Below are positions 61,922 through 64,000 of a stretch of DNA of 64,000 nucleotides, piece by piece; position 1 is the first letter of the stretch; each line of letters starts with the position of its first letter. Both the position numbers and the translations under genes were made by a program. Under the pieces are notes generated by a model that ran no database searches, was not told the DNA's origin, and was given only the letters and a program-made list of their open reading frames with translations. Origin of the DNA: Mariniflexile litorale (GTDB taxonomy: Bacteria > Bacteroidota > Bacteroidia > Flavobacteriales > Flavobacteriaceae); contig NZ_CP155618.1 in assembly GCF_031128465.2 (NCBI RefSeq), positions 567,501-631,500 on the forward strand. The letters are read 5' to 3'.

Positions 61922-62349
61922 ATTAAGATTAGTTTTGTTTAATTCTACTTTATTGATTAGCTAATTTACTTGTGTTAGAGTATCAACTCTTCGTTTCAAT
62001 TTAATTGTAGTGTTTTCCTCATATTTTTTTTAGTTTAGTTTTTAGTTTAATAAAATGGTTAAGTTTAGTTTTCAAATTTCATAGAAAACTAAGACAGCAT
62101 TAGGATACAAATCAGCAAAATAAAGGGTACAATACGACCATTTTAAGTAGAAAAGCAAAATATAATCATATTTTGAGTAAATTGCTGAAAAATAGCTGTG
62201 ATATTATCTTTTTAGAATGGGGCTCTTTAAAGGTTTTCAAATAATAAGCATTCCATTATTTGACTTATACTTGATATCCTTTCACCTTCTTTTTGTAAAA
62301 TACAATATCTGTTTTTCACATTAATCAACTTGTCTAAATTTTATTATAC
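61922..62349. other. Divergent regulatory gap between susC-2 and the HTCS gene (428 bp)
   Basis: Non-coding and very AT-rich. Holds operator copy C (62103-62141). On the susC strand a TAGTTTTC (plus 62083-62090), close to the Bacteroidota -7 consensus TAnnTTTG, lies just downstream of the operator with a TTTG inside the proximal half-site 17 bases upstream. The susC leader would then be about 160 bases. No promoter for the HTCS was convincing. Confidence 0.55.
62103..62141 (-). promoter_or_regulatory. Candidate HTCS operator, copy C (upstream of susC-2)
   Basis: On plus, GGATACAAA (62103-62111) and GGGTACAAT (62125-62133) repeat directly with a 22-bp period and end in ACGACCAT (62134-62141); spacer TCAGCAAAATAAA. 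It lies 181 bp upstream of the susC start and 208 bp upstream of the HTCS start, the classic place for an HTCS-bound activator site. Confidence 0.75.
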
Positions 62350-64000
62350 ATGCCAAAAAATCACCTTCTTATTATTTATTTATTTATACTTAATATTTTA
62401 GGAACCTTTTGCTATGCTCAAAATGTCAACTCCAACACCTCTATTAATGAAACTAATAATTTAAAATTTGAGTCTTTTAATGTTGAATCGGGTCTTTCTA
62501 ATAATATTATCACAGGTCTCGCTCAAGATTCTTTAGGTTATATTTGGGTTTCTACAGTCGACGGACTTAACCGGTATAATGGAAATGAATTTTTAACTTT
62601 CAAAAAAGATAATGACTTAGAAAATAGTTTAAACTATAACTTCATTTTAGATATTAAGTTTAACAATAAAGGAAACTTAATGATTGTTACAGGTTTTGGA
62701 CTTAATATTTACAATCCTAAATCTGAATCTTTTGACCTCATCGATCAATCAAAGGCTTTAATAAGTAACAGTTTAAGCTGCCTAGAGTTTGGTAAACAAA
62801 ACGAATTGATATTTGGCGTATATGGTAATGGACTGCAATTTCACAATCCTGACCAACCTCATAAAGGCATAACACTAAGGCATCATAGTAATGATAAAAA
62901 CACGATCTCTTCTAACAATATTTCTGATATAAAATTACAAGGAAAAAACACCGTATGGGTTTCAACTTTCGATAATGGTCTTAATAAAATAGATTATACA
63001 ACTAAAAAGGTTGAACGTATATTATTAGGTAACCATTTAGATCAAGAAATAAATAATATCAGCTGCTTATTTTTAGACAAGGATGATAATTTATGGATTG
63101 GAACAAAAGCAGGAATTATTATTTTAACCAAAGAAAATGAAAAACTACATCTAAGTTCCAATACCAACAAAAACAATAAATTAAGTGATAATGAAATTCT
63201 TTCGTTTGAGGAAGATGATTTTGGTAATGTATGGGTTGGAACTCAAAATGGAGGTCTAAATATTGTAAACCTAAATCTATATAGGTTAAATAAAAAAGCT
63301 ATTAAAACCTATATGCCTAATCAAAATGGCAACGACCTTTTAAGTGCCACCATTTCTGTTATTATGAAAGATAAAGATGGTAGTATGTGGATTGGAACCA
63401 ACCATGGTTTAAACTATGTTAACCCAAAAGAAAATCCTGTTAGATTACTTCAAAAAGAATTTAGCAAAGATCCAAACTCCGTTAGCGACGATAAGATTCG
63501 AGCTCTGGCTGAACGTTTTAATGGAAACATATGGGTAGGTACCGATGGTGGGGGTTTAAATCTTTACAACCCAACACAAGAGAGTTACAAATACTTTAAG
63601 CACATAGAAAATAATCCTTCTAGTCTTTCTAACAACCATGTATCTGCGGTTTTAGAAGATAGTAAAAAACGGGTATGGGTAGGCACTTATAGAGGCGGCC
63701 TAAACCTTCTAGACACACTAAGGGGCACCACTAAAAAATACTTACAGGGTTCTGTAGAAAATGGTTATAAAGTAAACGTAATATTTGAAGATACTCATAA
63801 AAACATCTGGGTTGGCACCAATAGAGGTGGTTTATACCGCTATGTAGAAAGCCATGATGCGTTTAAATATATTTCTATACTTGGAAAAATGGACATTCGC
63901 GATATTACACAAGACGAATATGGGTATTTATGGATGGCTACATATGGGAATGGTATTTTTAAATATAATGAAAAGAAAGCATCTTTTGATTTTTACGATA
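62350..64000 (+). CDS. Hybrid two-component system sensor (HTCS), N-terminal part only
   Basis: I translated about 550 codons from the ATG at 62350 with no stop before the window ends. It has a signal peptide (MPKNHLLIIYLFILNILG to CYAQ), then two-component-regulator propeller (reg_prop) repeats: GLAQDSLGYIWVSTVDGLNRY, DKDDNLWIGTKAGI, EDDFGNVWVGTQNGGLNI, KDKDGSMWIGTNHGLNYV and more, each about 45-50 residues. This is the periplasmic sensor of HTCS regulators, which continue with a membrane segment, histidine kinase, receiver and AraC-type HTH; those parts lie beyond the edge. Divergent from susC-2, so it is the expected regulator of PUL 2, sensing an oligosaccharide product. Confidence 0.92.
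   Translation, partial: MPKNHLLIIYLFILNILGTFCYAQNVNSNTSINETNNLKFESFNVESGLSNNIITGLAQDSLGYIWVSTVDGLNRYNGNEFLTFKKDNDLENSLNYNFILDIKFNNKGNLMIVTGFGLNIYNPKSESFDLIDQSKALISNSLSCLEFGKQNELIFGVYGNGLQFHNPDQPHKGITLRHHSNDKNTISSNNISDIKLQGKNTVWVSTFDNGLNKIDYTTKKVERILLGNHLDQEINNISCLFLDKDDNLWIGTKAGIIILTKENEKLHLSSNTNKNNKLSDNEILSFEEDDFGNVWVGTQNGGLNIVNLNLYRLNKKAIKTYMPNQNGNDLLSATISVIMKDKDGSMWIGTNHGLNYVNPKENPVRLLQKEFSKDPNSVSDDKIRALAERFNGNIWVGTDGGGLNLYNPTQESYKYFKHIENNPSSLSNNHVSAVLEDSKKRVWVGTYRGGLNLLDTLRGTTKKYLQGSVENGYKVNVIFEDTHKNIWVGTNRGGLYRYVESHDAFKYISILGKMDIRDITQDEYGYLWMATYGNGIFKYNEKKASFDFYD

Overview
The window is AT-rich DNA from a Bacteroidota genome, most likely a marine Flavobacteriaceae. The grounds are SusC/SusD pairs, type IX secretion (T9SS) C-terminal sorting domains, a reg_prop-type hybrid two-component sensor, very AT-rich spacers and adjacent polysaccharide utilization loci (PULs). 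It holds two complete or nearly complete PULs separated by one housekeeping gene, glpD. I see no tRNA, rRNA, CRISPR array, transposase or phage gene.

PUL 1 (about 1-20,900) targets starch or alpha-glucan. Divergent from a 328-bp regulatory gap, the minus strand carries a LacI-type regulator, an MFS sugar transporter, beta-phosphoglucomutase, a GH65 maltose phosphorylase, a SusB-like GH97 glucosidase and a SusA-like GH13 enzyme that runs off the left edge. The plus strand carries SusC, SusD, two small exported proteins, a SusE/F-like lipoprotein with four tandem starch-binding-type repeats, and a T9SS-secreted GH13 alpha-amylase, ending at a strong terminator hairpin. The logic is: surface capture and hydrolysis (SusD, SusE/F, amylase), import by SusC, periplasmic trimming (GH13, GH97), then maltose uptake by the MFS carrier and phosphorolysis by GH65 to beta-glucose-1-phosphate, which pgmB converts to glucose-6-phosphate. 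A perfect 16-bp palindrome in the divergent gap is the likely LacI-type operator.

glpD (20,975-22,576, minus) is convergent with the amylase and marks the boundary.

PUL 2 (about 22,792-64,000) is much larger. Except for the regulator at the right edge, all genes are on the minus strand. Order of transcription from the right: SusC, SusD, two surface-type lipoproteins, an 18-bp perfect hairpin, then a BNR_4 beta-propeller (polysaccharide lyase / GH145-like), GH88, LacZ-like GH2, GH16, GH105, GH43, GH2, a double GH43, GH43, a DUF2264 protein, a fusion of FG-GAP/ASPIC propeller with a vanadium haloperoxidase domain, a DUF4861 protein, a GH128-containing 1577-residue T9SS protein and a second BNR_4 T9SS protein. 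A divergent hybrid two-component regulator (HTCS) begins at 62,350 and is cut by the right edge. The enzyme set (BNR_4 propellers, GH88 and GH105 for unsaturated uronates, GH43s, GH2s, GH16, no sulfatase) suggests an unsulfated, uronic-acid-capped galactan or arabinogalactan-like glycan. This is inference.

The strongest new observations are a 39-bp direct-repeat element present upstream of three PUL 2 transcription units (candidate HTCS operator defining the regulon), the haloperoxidase fusion with all vanadate-site motifs intact inside a PUL, and an unassigned module of about 170-185 residues shared three times between the two large T9SS proteins.
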